A DNA stretch of 64,000 bases from positions 2,980,001-3,044,000 of the forward strand of contig NZ_CP015080.1 of assembly GCF_001611275.1 (NCBI RefSeq). Direction: 5' to 3'. The notes under the pieces were generated by a model. It was not told the origin of the DNA and did no database searches. It saw only the letters and a program-made list of their open reading frames with translations. A program made the position numbers and the translations under genes. Below, piece after piece: positions 29,201 through 37,848 of the stretch (position 1 is its first letter; each line of letters begins with the position of its first letter). This DNA is from Desulfuromonas sp. DDH964. GTDB taxonomy: Bacteria > Desulfobacterota > Desulfuromonadia > Desulfuromonadales > DDH964.

Positions 29201-29212
29201 GAGGCGAACACT
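29192..29212. promoter_or_regulatory. Operator A of the winged-helix regulator
   Basis: AGTGTTC-N7-GAACACT is a perfect 7-bp-arm palindrome spanning the regulator's start codon and touching its predicted -10 element. It shares the core TGTTC-N7-GAACA with operator B. Confidence 0.75.
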
Positions 29213-29237
29213 ATCACGACAATTAAATGAAATTCAA
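29210..29237 (-). promoter_or_regulatory. Possible promoter of the regulator-flippase unit
   Basis: On the minus strand TTGAAT (29232-29237) and GATAGT (29210-29215) are spaced by 16 bp. The transcript would be nearly leaderless. Its -10 overlaps operator A and operator B lies just upstream of its -35. Confidence 0.4.
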
Positions 29238-29242
29238 CAGTT

Positions 29243-30445
29243 TTATCGCTTACTGTTCATAATCTGAACATCACTGTCACCGACTCCAAGGAGCCTGTGG
29301 TAGACGTGTTCCAGCAGGGTCGCCCGGTTAGCCCAGGAGTGTTCGGCCAGCGCCTTCTGCCACGCCACTCTTCCCAAATTCCGGCCCCGCTCCGGATCGT
29401 CCAGAAGCGCTGCCAACCCATTGGTCAGCGCCTCGGCATCACCGAATTCGGCATAGAGCCCCGCATCCCCCAGAATCTCCCGGTTGATGCGGGTATCAAA
29501 AACCACGGCCGGCAACCCGCAAGCCATGTAGTTGAAGAGCTTGCCGTTGGCCTCGGTGCGGGAAAGCTTGGGAGAGATTGCGATCTGACCAAGGGAGAGG
29601 TAGCGAGCCGCCTGGTCGTAAGGGATCTTGCCGGTGAAGGTAACCAATCCGGCAATGCCCAATGTCGCCGCCCGTTCCCGGTAGGCCCTCTCCGGGTAGC
29701 CCATGAGAAGAAAGTGGCAGTCCTGGCGGCGGGCAGAGAGCGTCTTGATGACATCGAGGAGCAAATCGATCCCCTGGTATTCGTTCATGGCGCCGAGAAA
29801 GACGACAACTTGTTTGGCGGGCGGCAAGCCCAACTCCCGTTTCAGATCATGCTGGCCCGGGTGATGATGGAAGTCCCCGGCGTCGACGCCATCGACCACT
29901 GCCGTAATTCGTGCTTCCGGTACTGCGAAATCGGCTTTCAGCAGTTCGGCGGTCGGCGTCGCGCTGGTGACAATCGCATCGGCGCGGCGACAGATCCAGG
30001 CTTCGAGCAGATAAAAAACCCGGTAGAGGAGCGACCCCTTGCGGACGAAGCGATGATCGACCAGTTCGCCGGTCAGACTCCCCTGGCAATCGAAGACGAT
30101 CGGCAACCGCAGTACGGGTTTGAGCAGGGCGGCAACAAAAGCGCCCTCATGGAGATGGGCATGCAGGAGATCAGGCCGGAAGCGCCGGGCCACCTGCCAG
30201 GCCTTGAAGAGCAAGAGGATGTCGAGGTACGGCTTGTGCCAGGAGGGGCCGGCGGAGAGCTTCCGGTACCAGGGGACGGCCGGAATCCGTTCGGTGGGGA
30301 TGTCGTCCAGGTTGCGGCCCAGGTGATAGGTGACGATGCGCACCTCATGACCAAGGCGGCGCAGGACCCGTGCTTCCTCATAGATGCGAACATGGCAGCC
30401 ACGATCCGAAAAGTAGGGGGTGGGGGCGAGCATGAGAATCCGCAT
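29243..30445 (-). CDS. Family 4 glycosyltransferase
   Basis: This 400-residue GT-B enzyme starts RILMLAPTPYFSDRGCHVRI (glycogen-synthase-like acceptor domain). It continues with LLHAHLHEGAFVAALLKP and the second Rossmann domain VVFLGAMNEYQGIDLLLDVI, then a donor site around SRTEANGKLFNYMACGLPAV with the conserved glutamate. The last codons overlap operator B of the downstream regulator, which probably begins a separate unit. Confidence 0.88.
   Translation of the reverse strand: MRILMLAPTPYFSDRGCHVRIYEEARVLRRLGHEVRIVTYHLGRNLDDIPTERIPAVPWYRKLSAGPSWHKPYLDILLLFKAWQVARRFRPDLLHAHLHEGAFVAALLKPVLRLPIVFDCQGSLTGELVDHRFVRKGSLLYRVFYLLEAWICRRADAIVTSATPTAELLKADFAVPEARITAVVDGVDAGDFHHHPGQHDLKRELGLPPAKQVVVFLGAMNEYQGIDLLLDVIKTLSARRQDCHFLLMGYPERAYRERAATLGIAGLVTFTGKIPYDQAARYLSLGQIAISPKLSRTEANGKLFNYMACGLPAVVFDTRINREILGDAGLYAEFGDAEALTNGLAALLDDPERGRNLGRVAWQKALAEHSWANRATLLEHVYHRLLGVGDSDVQIMNSKR
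29254..29270. promoter_or_regulatory. Operator B of the winged-helix regulator
   Basis: TGTTC-N7-GAACA, centred 60 bp from operator A, lies at the 3' end of the upstream glycosyltransferase gene. The same half-sites and spacer length as operator A suggest that both are bound by the adjacent regulator, possibly with looping. Confidence 0.7.
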
Positions 30446-30481
30446 AGTCGTACGTCCCGGGCAGAGCGCCGCAAAGCTGGA

Positions 30482-31996
30482 TCAGGGGGAAACGGGTCGC
30501 CCCAGGCGTCGCAGGGCGCCGGGGTTGCTGACCAGCACCCAGGTCTCCCCTTGGGCGAAGACCGGCCGGAACCACTCCCGCACCAGCCGGTCGAGCTCCG
30601 GGTCGACGGCCCATGCCATCTTCCAGTTGGCATACAGCCAGACCCGCCCTGGCGCCTGATCGAGAACCTCCCGGAGCCGTTCCGGGCTGTCGATATTGTA
30701 GTCGGAGCGGACCCCTGCCGGGTAGGGGCTCCAGCGGTTGCTGACCGGGTCGAATTTTTGGCGCAGGAAGTAATTGACGGGACAACCGAGATAGAAGTCG
30801 GTGATCCCCGGGTCGACCGAGATCACCCGGTCCTGTGGTTGCAGACGGCTGGCCAGGTAATCATGGGCCGGCTTCTGGTCGACGAACTTGAAGTAGTAGC
30901 CGACGGCGGCAGAGACATCGTGTTTGTCGACCCCGACAAAGAAGACCACAGAAGCCAGCAGCAGCGCGCCGGTCGCCGCCAGCCTGCCGCGCCCGGGCAG
31001 GGCGTGCCGGAGGAGCAGAGAGCGGACCGCCTGCAGCCACCAGGCCGCGGCACTGGCGGCCAGAATCAGCCCGACGGGGAAGATGTGGGCCATGTAGCGC
31101 GGATTGTCGCCCGGGGCGAGCAGCGAGGTGCCGACAAGCCCCAGAACGAAAATGCCCCCGTAATACCACCAGCGGCGGCCCTCCATTACCAGTGGGGCGA
31201 CGGCCAGCAGCAGCAGGGTCCAGCCGAGGGGGAGCAGGTCCCGGAACCAGCGGGCGAAGGCCCACTTGTCTTTGAGCCCGCCGAGCGCCAGGTTAAGGGC
31301 AAATGTGTTGCGATAGGTGCCGGCCGGCGTCCAGACATCGGCCAGCCAGGCGACCATCAGCACCACCAAGACGGCCAGCAGGAACCGCCAGCGGCGCACC
31401 AGTCCCCAGTCCCCGGCCAGCAGCCAGGCCCAGGCCACCGCCGGCAGGATGAAGAGCCCGGGCTTGTCGCAGAGGAGGGTGGCGACCACCGCCAGGCCGA
31501 GGGGCCAGGCCAACCCCTTCCGCTTCCCTTCCAGCCAGTAGCGAGCCGCCAGATAGATCGAAAGGAGGAAGAAGAGTTGCAGGGGCTGGTACCAACGGGT
31601 GAAGGCGGCCAGCAGGTTCTGGTAGGCGGAAAACCCGAGGAGCAACGCTGCCAGCCAGCCGGCGGTGCGCCCCTGGAGCTGGCGGCCGACGCCGTAACCG
31701 ACCGGGAGCAGAAACAGGCTCAGAACCACGTTCGTTAACCGGGCGGTGACCGGCGAAACGTCGCCGAACAGGAGCGGCAGGGCCATCAGGTAGTGGGCCA
31801 ACGGCGCCCGCCAGTAGAGCGATCCTCCGGTCAGGGGGAGGCCGGTCTCGACGATCGAGCGCATCACGCCGATGCTGCCGATCTCGTCCTCGTGAAAGGG
31901 GTAGGCGGGCAGCTGCCACAGGCGGGCGGCGAAGACGACCAGCATCAGGCCGAGCAGCAACAGTTTTTCCCCGTGGTGGGGCCACCAACTGGACAT
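30482..31996 (-). CDS. Family 39 (ArnT/PMT-like) membrane glycosyltransferase
   Basis: The product is a 504-residue GT-C enzyme with about ten membrane helices. The first periplasmic loop carries FHEDEIGSIGVMRSIVE, the acidic catalytic motif of the GT39/ArnT group, then LYWRAPLAHYLMALPLLFG. Such enzymes transfer sugars from polyprenyl phosphates to lipid A, protein or glycan in the periplasm. A soluble domain of about 120 residues ends the protein. The acceptor is unknown. It lies 36 nt upstream of the GT4 gene and just downstream of the larger membrane protein gene. Confidence 0.8.
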   Translation of the reverse strand: MSSWWPHHGEKLLLLGLMLVVFAARLWQLPAYPFHEDEIGSIGVMRSIVETGLPLTGGSLYWRAPLAHYLMALPLLFGDVSPVTARLTNVVLSLFLLPVGYGVGRQLQGRTAGWLAALLLGFSAYQNLLAAFTRWYQPLQLFFLLSIYLAARYWLEGKRKGLAWPLGLAVVATLLCDKPGLFILPAVAWAWLLAGDWGLVRRWRFLLAVLVVLMVAWLADVWTPAGTYRNTFALNLALGGLKDKWAFARWFRDLLPLGWTLLLLAVAPLVMEGRRWWYYGGIFVLGLVGTSLLAPGDNPRYMAHIFPVGLILAASAAAWWLQAVRSLLLRHALPGRGRLAATGALLLASVVFFVGVDKHDVSAAVGYYFKFVDQKPAHDYLASRLQPQDRVISVDPGITDFYLGCPVNYFLRQKFDPVSNRWSPYPAGVRSDYNIDSPERLREVLDQAPGRVWLYANWKMAWAVDPELDRLVREWFRPVFAQGETWVLVSNPGALRRLGRPVSP

Positions 31997-32001
31997 TTCG
32001 G

Positions 32002-33738
32002 CTACCTTCCCTGCTGCGTCGGATAAAGCATCCGGTAGTAATATTCAGCGGTCGGATCGGGCACCGGGGTCCGCCGCAGGTATTCTCCCAGCGACGTAAA
32101 AGCCTCGGCATAATTCCGCCGTGCCAGTTCGATCCGGGCGATCTCCCACCAGGCAATATAACGGTTGGGGTTGTCCGCGACCAGCCGCCGGCCGGTGGCC
32201 AGAATGGTATCGTCGATCCTATCCGGGGGGAGCTCGTGTTCCATGACCCAGGCGGTGGGAAGCGCGTTGCGACGCACGAAGACCAGGGCGGCAGGATCCT
32301 GAAAGACCAGGACCCAGTCCGGACTCGTCCGCAATCGGTCCAGCAGCGGAAAGCGCTGGCCAGTATCCATGGTACAGGTGCGGGTCACGATGGTGTTGAC
32401 GGCGAAACGATCGAGGTGGTCCTCCCAGCCCGGCTTGCCGGCCATGATCTCCCAGCCGTAACGGAACATTTCTGCAGAGTTCTGGCGACCATCCCAGAAA
32501 ACAAGATACTCCGGAAAGAGCTGCCAGGCGAGGTAGCCGCCCCAGTCGTAGGTGTTGTAGAGGTTTTTCGGCAGCGATTCTTTTTTCAGGAAATCGACCG
32601 CCGCGACCGGATACTGAAAGGGACGCAACCCCAGCCGGAACCAGCCGTACTTTTCCAGCGGGGGCTTGGCGAACCAGGCAAAAGAAGCGGCCCCCGTCAG
32701 GGTCAGGCAGAGCACCAGGACCGTCGCGGTGCGCTTGGAGACCCGGTCGGCGAGGGGACGAACGGCAACATCAAGATAGGCCGGCAAGATGGCAACCATT
32801 CCAAGATAAAGAAAGGTCGTGTGCCGGCTCAGGCGCCAGCCCATCAGCGCCAGACCGCCAAGCAGGAAGAGGTCGGTAAACCGGTTTCGCCGCCAGCCGA
32901 CCAGCAGGATCAGGGCCGTCGCGATCAGGGCATAGAAGAACTGCGGCTCCCCGGCAAAAGTGGTCGGCCGCCAGTCCATGTTGAAAATGGCGGTCATGGG
33001 ACCGACCAACTGGCCCCCAGCTGAATTATGAGCGCCTAGCCGAGCAATCCCCCGCAGTGTCGACCAGAGGTAATCTGGATAGGGAGTCAATGCCGCGGCT
33101 ACCATCAGGCCGGGGGCAAGCCAGAATAGCCGTTTGAGGTTTATCTTTTCCTCTTTTCCGAACACCACCCGATTGGCGAACCCTCCAGCAGCGTAAGCGA
33201 GCCACAGGGCGGCAGCCAACACCACCCCGGCATGCAGGTTGGCCCACAGAAGCACAACCGGAATCAGCCAGAGTATCCGGCGCCCCCCGTTGCGCCGGTG
33301 GCGTTCCAACACCCAGACGAACAATGCAAAAAAGCAGAAGGTCCAGAGCTGGGGGCGGGCCAACCATCCCCCCATGCCCGCAAACAGAATCGGCAATACC
33401 AGCAGAATGGCCAGCCAGGAGCTGCTGCGGGTGCGAGCCGCCAGAACCAGGAACAGCGCCATGGCGCCGAGGAGCAGGCCCTTGAGCAGGCTGAGTGCCG
33501 GATATCCTCCGAGCCGGTAGGCAGCGTAGGTCACCAGGTCATGCAGCCAGCAGTGTTCATAACGGGGGGCATCGCTGGCGAGGGTGAAAAGGTCGGTGCG
33601 AATGATCGAACCGGTCTCGACCATGTATTTGCCCGACTGCAGCTGCCAGAAGATGTCGAAGGCGTGAATGTGGGATGCGGCCAGCCCGAACAGGGCGAAC
33701 AGGGCCAGAAAGACCAGGCTTTTATTCAGGCGAAGCAT
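32002..33738 (-). CDS. Polytopic membrane protein (paralogue of 16514-18283)
   Basis: The product is a 578-residue membrane protein with about 11-12 helices and the same landmarks as the protein at 16514-18283: FDIFWQLQSGKYMVETG, YEHCWLHDLVTYAAYRLGG, NLYNTYDWGGYLAWQLFPEY and NTIVTRTC. The C-terminus has a TPR-like end. The ATG at 33738 is chosen over an upstream TTG because it opens a proper hydrophobic N-terminus. The role is probably lipid-linked sugar transfer or glycan handling, by architecture only. Confidence 0.7.
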   Translation of the reverse strand: MLRLNKSLVFLALFALFGLAASHIHAFDIFWQLQSGKYMVETGSIIRTDLFTLASDAPRYEHCWLHDLVTYAAYRLGGYPALSLLKGLLLGAMALFLVLAARTRSSSWLAILLVLPILFAGMGGWLARPQLWTFCFFALFVWVLERHRRNGGRRILWLIPVVLLWANLHAGVVLAAALWLAYAAGGFANRVVFGKEEKINLKRLFWLAPGLMVAAALTPYPDYLWSTLRGIARLGAHNSAGGQLVGPMTAIFNMDWRPTTFAGEPQFFYALIATALILLVGWRRNRFTDLFLLGGLALMGWRLSRHTTFLYLGMVAILPAYLDVAVRPLADRVSKRTATVLVLCLTLTGAASFAWFAKPPLEKYGWFRLGLRPFQYPVAAVDFLKKESLPKNLYNTYDWGGYLAWQLFPEYLVFWDGRQNSAEMFRYGWEIMAGKPGWEDHLDRFAVNTIVTRTCTMDTGQRFPLLDRLRTSPDWVLVFQDPAALVFVRRNALPTAWVMEHELPPDRIDDTILATGRRLVADNPNRYIAWWEIARIELARRNYAEAFTSLGEYLRRTPVPDPTAEYYYRMLYPTQQGR

Positions 33739-33774
33739 AGATCGGACCCAGGTTGCTGACAAAGTCTAATTCAT

Positions 33775-33862
33775 CGGCAGATTTACGCAGATTCTCGCCG
33801 ATCAAACCACAGCATTCAGAGCAAAGCCGTCGATCTGCCTTATCTGCGTCCAACTGCGACAT
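33775..33862. repeat. CAGAT-type intergenic repeat, inverted pair
   Basis: GGCAGATTTACGCAGATT and, in inverted orientation about 55 bp away, GACGCAGATAAGGCAGAT (complement of 33833-33850) form a long imperfect palindrome. Related copies occur at 34993-35022 and 41127-41220. Confidence 0.55.
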
Positions 33863-33868
33863 CTCCGG

Positions 33869-34840
33869 CTAACCTGCCTTGGGTTGGGAATTTTTCCTGT
33901 CCAGGTTGCGGGTCTCGCGGATGGTGTAGATCGGCTTGTCCTGCACCTCGTGGTAGGTACGGGTCACCAGCTCGCCGAGCAGGCCCATGACGATAAACTG
34001 CACACCGGTGAAGAGCAGAAAGGCAGTGAGGATGGTCAGGGGATTGCGGTTCATCGACAGGCCGTCGAAAAACTTCATCCACAGGGTAGTCGCTCCCGAC
34101 AGGCCGGCCAACAGGAGGGTCAGCACTCCCCATTTCCCGAACAGTTGCATCGGGCGGGTGGCGTATTTGAGGAGGAACTTGACGGTAACCAGGTCAAGGA
34201 TCACCCGCAACGTCCGGTCGATGCCGTATTTACTGGTGCCGGCCTGACGCGCCCGATGGTTGACCGGGATTTCCGTTACCCGGCAGCCGATCTGGCTGGC
34301 CAGGGCCGGCACAAAGCGATGCAGCTCGCCGTAGAGGTTGACCTCGGCCAGCACCTCGCGCCGGTAGGCCTTGAGGGTGCAGCCGTAGTCGTGGAGATGC
34401 ACGCCGGTCATGCGCGAGATCAGGCCGTTGGCCAGGATCGAGGGGAGCCGGCGGCTGAAGAAGCGGTCCTGACGCCGGGCCCGCCATCCGGAGACAACGT
34501 CGTACCCCTCATCCAGCTTGGCAACCAGCGCCGCAATATCCGCCGGGTCGTTCTGCAGGTCGCCGTCCATTGGGATGACCACCTCCCCCCCGGCCGCGGC
34601 GAAACCGGCGGCCATGGCGGCGGTCTGGCCGAAATTGCGGCGCAGCAGGATCACCTTGACCCGCGGATCCTGCTGCGCCAACTTGAGCATCAGCGGCACC
34701 GAGCCGTCGTGGCTGCCGTCGTCGACCAGGATCAGCTCGAAGTCGAGGGCGGCCTGGTCCATGGCGGCGACGACCTCAGCATGAAGGGCGGCCAGGTTCT
34801 CGACTTCGTTGAATACGGGGACGACCAGGGAGAGCTTCAT
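33869..34840 (-). CDS. Family 2 polyprenyl-phosphate glycosyltransferase (DPM1/ArnC-like)
   Basis: The 323-residue product has a GT-A domain (LSLVVPVFNEVENLAALHAE, LVDDGSHDGS, and IPMDGDLQNDPADI with the DxD motif). Two C-terminal membrane helices (about 235-300) follow. This layout makes polyprenyl-phosphate sugars on the cytoplasmic face, which the GT-C enzymes of the cluster can use outside. It is the first gene of the minus-strand polysaccharide cluster. A weak promoter (TTGCTC, 18 bp, TAGGAT) lies within about 100 bp upstream. Confidence 0.88.
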   Translation of the reverse strand: MKLSLVVPVFNEVENLAALHAEVVAAMDQAALDFELILVDDGSHDGSVPLMLKLAQQDPRVKVILLRRNFGQTAAMAAGFAAAGGEVVIPMDGDLQNDPADIAALVAKLDEGYDVVSGWRARRQDRFFSRRLPSILANGLISRMTGVHLHDYGCTLKAYRREVLAEVNLYGELHRFVPALASQIGCRVTEIPVNHRARQAGTSKYGIDRTLRVILDLVTVKFLLKYATRPMQLFGKWGVLTLLLAGLSGATTLWMKFFDGLSMNRNPLTILTAFLLFTGVQFIVMGLLGELVTRTYHEVQDKPIYTIRETRNLDRKNSQPKAG

Positions 34841-34992
34841 AAGGGTGCCATTCCAAGTTGGGGAGGCCGCTGTCGCCGGCCCTGCTTTACAGGGGACATC
34901 CTACCGGGAAGGCGCATCAATGAGCAAGAAAACCTTGAGTTATCTACCTGATCCGCAGAAAATCAATAACAGATAGCCGGCAGGAAAATGTG

Positions 34993-35022
34993 TAGCCGCA
35001 GATGAACGCAGATTTTGGCAGA
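34993..35022. repeat. CAGAT-type intergenic repeat, single arm
   Basis: TAGCCGCAGATGAACGCAGA lies in the 316-bp gap between the polysaccharide cluster and the barrel gene. It matches one arm of the copies at 33775 and 41127. Confidence 0.5.
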
Positions 35023-35090
35023 GGCTGACAACCGGCCTTCTTGCGGCCTTGGCTTTCATGTTATCTGGGTAGCCTGCTGCTAATGCCTGA

Positions 35091-35145
35091 TTCGCTGCTT
35101 TTGCCTTCTTCCAGCTGCAGGAAAATCACAGGACAACGCAGCGAA
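35091..35145 (-). terminator. Possible terminator hairpin after the barrel gene
   Basis: Arms TTCGCTGC (35091-35098) and GCAGCGAA (35138-35145) pair across an inner structure with TTCC/GGAA. There is no clean U-tract, so this may be a 3'-end stabilising hairpin. Confidence 0.35.
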
Positions 35146-35156
35146 GTGCCATCGAC

Positions 35157-37385
35157 CTAGAAAATCTTGCGGACCTTGACCTCCCAGCGCTGTTCGTCGA
35201 CATTACCGGAGGTCCCGTAATCGTAGGAAAGGGCTACCTGCAGCTTGGGATAATTGAACTGAGCGACCAGACCGCTGATCAAGGCACCAGAATAATTTAG
35301 ATCGTAATCGATATACCGGGCCCGGGCCCCCAACAGAATGCGATGAATCGGATAATAGTTAAAACGCAAGCCGTATTCATTTCGGCGACTACTGCCTTGC
35401 AAGGGGACATCAATCCAGTCGGACTCGATGCGCTCTTCCAACTCGGCGATCTTGCGCACCAGACCGTTGACCGTGTACCAATTGTAGAGAGCCGTCTGGC
35501 GCAGACTCAAGCTCTGGGACGCTCCTTGCGGAAGATCCCGCCAGTAATAGTCGGCGCGCAGGGTCGTCTCCCAGCTCCTTCCCGGCGAGTACTGGAGGTC
35601 GGTTGAGTGCTGCCAGGCCCGGTCGGCATTTCCCTGGAAGGCAAAATTCGAGTCAACGCTGGCGGCGCCCTGCTGTGCCAGCTCCACACCGAGGGTCAGA
35701 GTGTTGGTCATCCGCGCCCGGAAATTCCGGCCGCTGTAGGAGAGGTCATGCCGGAAAAGCCACTGATCCAGGTCCTGGTCGTTGCGATGGAGGAAATCGT
35801 AGGTCGCTTCCAGGGCATTTCGCAGCCGGCCACCGATGTAATCCATGCGCGCCGTGCTGGTCGAGCGATAGGTCGTTCCGCTCACATCGGTCCTACTGTC
35901 GTTGGTTCCCACCAGATTGCCCGACGCCTGAGGAACCACCTGGTTCGTCATGTTGGCCCCGGCATCGCCGGTGAAATAGATGAACTTTTGCAATAACGAG
36001 GTCCGAAGCTTCCGGCTGACCTTGACATCCACCTCCCCCACGGCAACCTGTTCCCAGGCGGACAATTCCTCCTTGGCCGCCAGAGCGGAGTTGTCCTGCC
36101 CGGCGAAGTAGGCCGTGGACAGGGAGCCGAACCAGGCGACCTTGGGTGAATACTTGCTATTGCTGGCGACCTCGAGAGTTGCGCGGGCCGCCTGGCCCGA
36201 AGTGAAGTCCTGGTCCCGGGTCTCCACTTCCAGGCGCGGGGTAAGGATGTAGGGCCGGGACCGGTAAGCTTCAAGTTGCGCATCGAGATAGAGGTCGTCG
36301 TCCTGCAACCCGCGGCTTGTTGAGTCGAATAAATCCTGTTGTTTTTTGTGGCCGATCAACTTTAGGCGCCAGTTCGCATCCCGGGCGAGCCGTCCATTGG
36401 CGAAGACCGGAACATCGAGAACCCGTTCGACCCGGCTTCCGTTGCTGATACGATGGAAGGTGGTGAAGTTTGAAACGCTCCAGGCAGAGCGGTTGGCAAC
36501 GGTAAAAAGATTAAGATCGTAACGCTTATCGTTGTACTGGGTGCGGCGATTTTGTGAATTGACCTCATAGGAGCCATCGGCGGAAATCTTAATCCAGTTG
36601 ACCATGTTGATCCAGCGCCGCCGCATGGTTTCGTCGACCGTCCCCAGAATCCAGGTCTTGGTCTGATAGTCGTTTTCATGGTCCTCGTAGTCAACAAAAT
36701 CTTTGAAACGGTAGTGGAACCAGTTATCCTTCTTGTTCAGCGAGACGAAGGCGAGCTGCCGATCGCGGTAATGGCTGGGGGTGAGAGCGTTGGTGTCCCT
36801 GACGTAGCTCTCCCTGTAGTCGAGCAGAATCCGGGGAAGCTGGGAAAGGGTATCCCGGTATCGTCCAAGGTAGGAACCGTTGCGGATACCAAGCAGCAGA
36901 CTGGCGCCGCTGACGTAGTGCTGGCCGTTGAGAAGATCGGTGGCGATAGCGGGCTGCAACAGAAAACGGTTGTTCAGCGGTGCGACGGCGTCGTTGAGAA
37001 ACTGCGACTGATGCAGATCATTGGAAAAGAGGTGCATGCGGAAGGGCAGGCCCCCGGGAGCGAGGAGCAGGTCGCCATTGTAGAGGACTTTGAGGCTGTC
37101 GAGGGAAATGTCCTGACCGTTGATTGCAGAGTCCAGATAGTTGAGCTCCCCCCCCAGGGCCAGGTCGTACTTGCCACCGCGTCCACCGTTGATCAGGCCC
37201 TTCTTGGACCAGAGCAGGGAATACTGCTGGGTGAAATGGTGGGCATCGACGGTCTTTTGGTCGTCTTCCATGCGCCGGTAGGTGGCGTAACTTAATTCCG
37301 CCGTCCCTCCGACGTCGGCCCTGGCCGGATCGGCAACCGAAATCAGGAGGAATAACGCAGCATATATAAAGAAAAAAAGACGCAT
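35157..37385 (-). CDS. Outer-membrane beta-barrel protein, candidate electron-transfer conduit porin
   Basis: The 742-residue product has a signal peptide (residues 1-23, ending ARA). The rest is rich in alternating polar/hydrophobic strands and aromatic residues, with about 25 or more likely beta strands, and ends in the outer-membrane-type phenylalanine (VRKIF). Size and composition fit the large barrels of porin-cytochrome conduits (OmbB/MtrB class), but I cannot show homology and no N-terminal CxxC is present. It follows the cytochrome genes on the same strand, separated by two terminators and a possible sigma-54 promoter. It could instead be a barrel for polysaccharide export. Confidence 0.68.
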   Translation of the reverse strand: MRLFFFIYAALFLLISVADPARADVGGTAELSYATYRRMEDDQKTVDAHHFTQQYSLLWSKKGLINGGRGGKYDLALGGELNYLDSAINGQDISLDSLKVLYNGDLLLAPGGLPFRMHLFSNDLHQSQFLNDAVAPLNNRFLLQPAIATDLLNGQHYVSGASLLLGIRNGSYLGRYRDTLSQLPRILLDYRESYVRDTNALTPSHYRDRQLAFVSLNKKDNWFHYRFKDFVDYEDHENDYQTKTWILGTVDETMRRRWINMVNWIKISADGSYEVNSQNRRTQYNDKRYDLNLFTVANRSAWSVSNFTTFHRISNGSRVERVLDVPVFANGRLARDANWRLKLIGHKKQQDLFDSTSRGLQDDDLYLDAQLEAYRSRPYILTPRLEVETRDQDFTSGQAARATLEVASNSKYSPKVAWFGSLSTAYFAGQDNSALAAKEELSAWEQVAVGEVDVKVSRKLRTSLLQKFIYFTGDAGANMTNQVVPQASGNLVGTNDSRTDVSGTTYRSTSTARMDYIGGRLRNALEATYDFLHRNDQDLDQWLFRHDLSYSGRNFRARMTNTLTLGVELAQQGAASVDSNFAFQGNADRAWQHSTDLQYSPGRSWETTLRADYYWRDLPQGASQSLSLRQTALYNWYTVNGLVRKIAELEERIESDWIDVPLQGSSRRNEYGLRFNYYPIHRILLGARARYIDYDLNYSGALISGLVAQFNYPKLQVALSYDYGTSGNVDEQRWEVKVRKIF

Positions 37386-37561
37386 TGGGCCCTATTTGCC
37401 AGTCCTAGTTGAATGTGCGCATGAAACTCTTCAAGGCAGGCGTGCAATTTCCATTCCTTCCACGACCGCCTAATGGAGGCAAAGAAACAGCCCGAACCTC
37501 CGGGCCAACACCCCTTAAACCGGCCTGAAAGGAGAACCTCCGTGGGGAATTCCCGCGCTAT

Positions 37562-37577
37562 CGCAAGCCCTTTGCCG
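37562..37577 (-). promoter_or_regulatory. Possible sigma-54 promoter of the barrel gene
   Basis: On the minus strand CGGCAAAGGGCTTGCG has GG and GC separated by 10 nt and a good -12 TTGC. The -24 element (CGGCA) has one mismatch. It lies downstream of the terminator at 37605, so it would start the barrel transcript with a leader of about 165 nt. Confidence 0.4.
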
Positions 37578-37604
37578 TCTTCTCACCAGGCCGCTGGAGC
37601 AGGT

Positions 37605-37638
37605 AAAAAACTGCGGAGCCCGTCAGGACCGGGCTCCG
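37605..37638 (-). terminator. Intrinsic terminator in the 37.4-37.9 kb gap
   Basis: On the minus strand a 9-bp stem (CGGAGCCCG / CGGGCTCCG) is followed by CAG and TTTTTT. It lies about 220 nt upstream of the barrel gene and after an earlier terminator at 37849, so it either backs up that terminator or ends a short RNA. Confidence 0.75.
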
Positions 37639-37645
37639 TTGGTGC

Positions 37646-37826
37646 CTGGCTTCGCAAACTACGAACAGGGGGAACACCAGGAGCCATTCCCGAATCAACG
37701 GCAAGTCCCAAATCACCCCGCGGATGAAACCGAATAGAACGCTGACAAACCCTATTCCTGGGCGCACACATTCCCCTCTCGGTTGCCGGAAGGACACCAT
37801 AACCAGCCCGACGGCGTTTACACACC
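37646..37826. other. Non-coding stretch between two minus-strand terminators
   Basis: No convincing gene was found here. An 80-codon open frame (37558-37800, minus) has hydrophobic stretches but no Shine-Dalgarno sequence and runs through the terminator at 37605. The interval could be a small-RNA or leader region. I searched by eye for GEMM/c-di-GMP, cobalamin and SAM aptamer cores and did not see one. Confidence 0.35.
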
Positions 37827-37846
37827 GTGCGCCATGCCTGGCGCAC
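37827..37846. repeat. Perfect 8-bp-stem hairpin next to the cytochrome terminator
   Basis: GTGCGCCA and TGGCGCAC flank a 4-nt loop, immediately downstream (minus direction) of the T-run of the terminator at 37849. It carries no U-tract of its own. Confidence 0.6.
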
Positions 37847-37848
37847 CC

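Noticed and set aside
37558..37800. An 80-codon hydrophobic open frame on the minus strand
   Set aside because: It has no ribosome-binding site, runs through an intrinsic terminator, and has no recognisable family; treated as non-coding.
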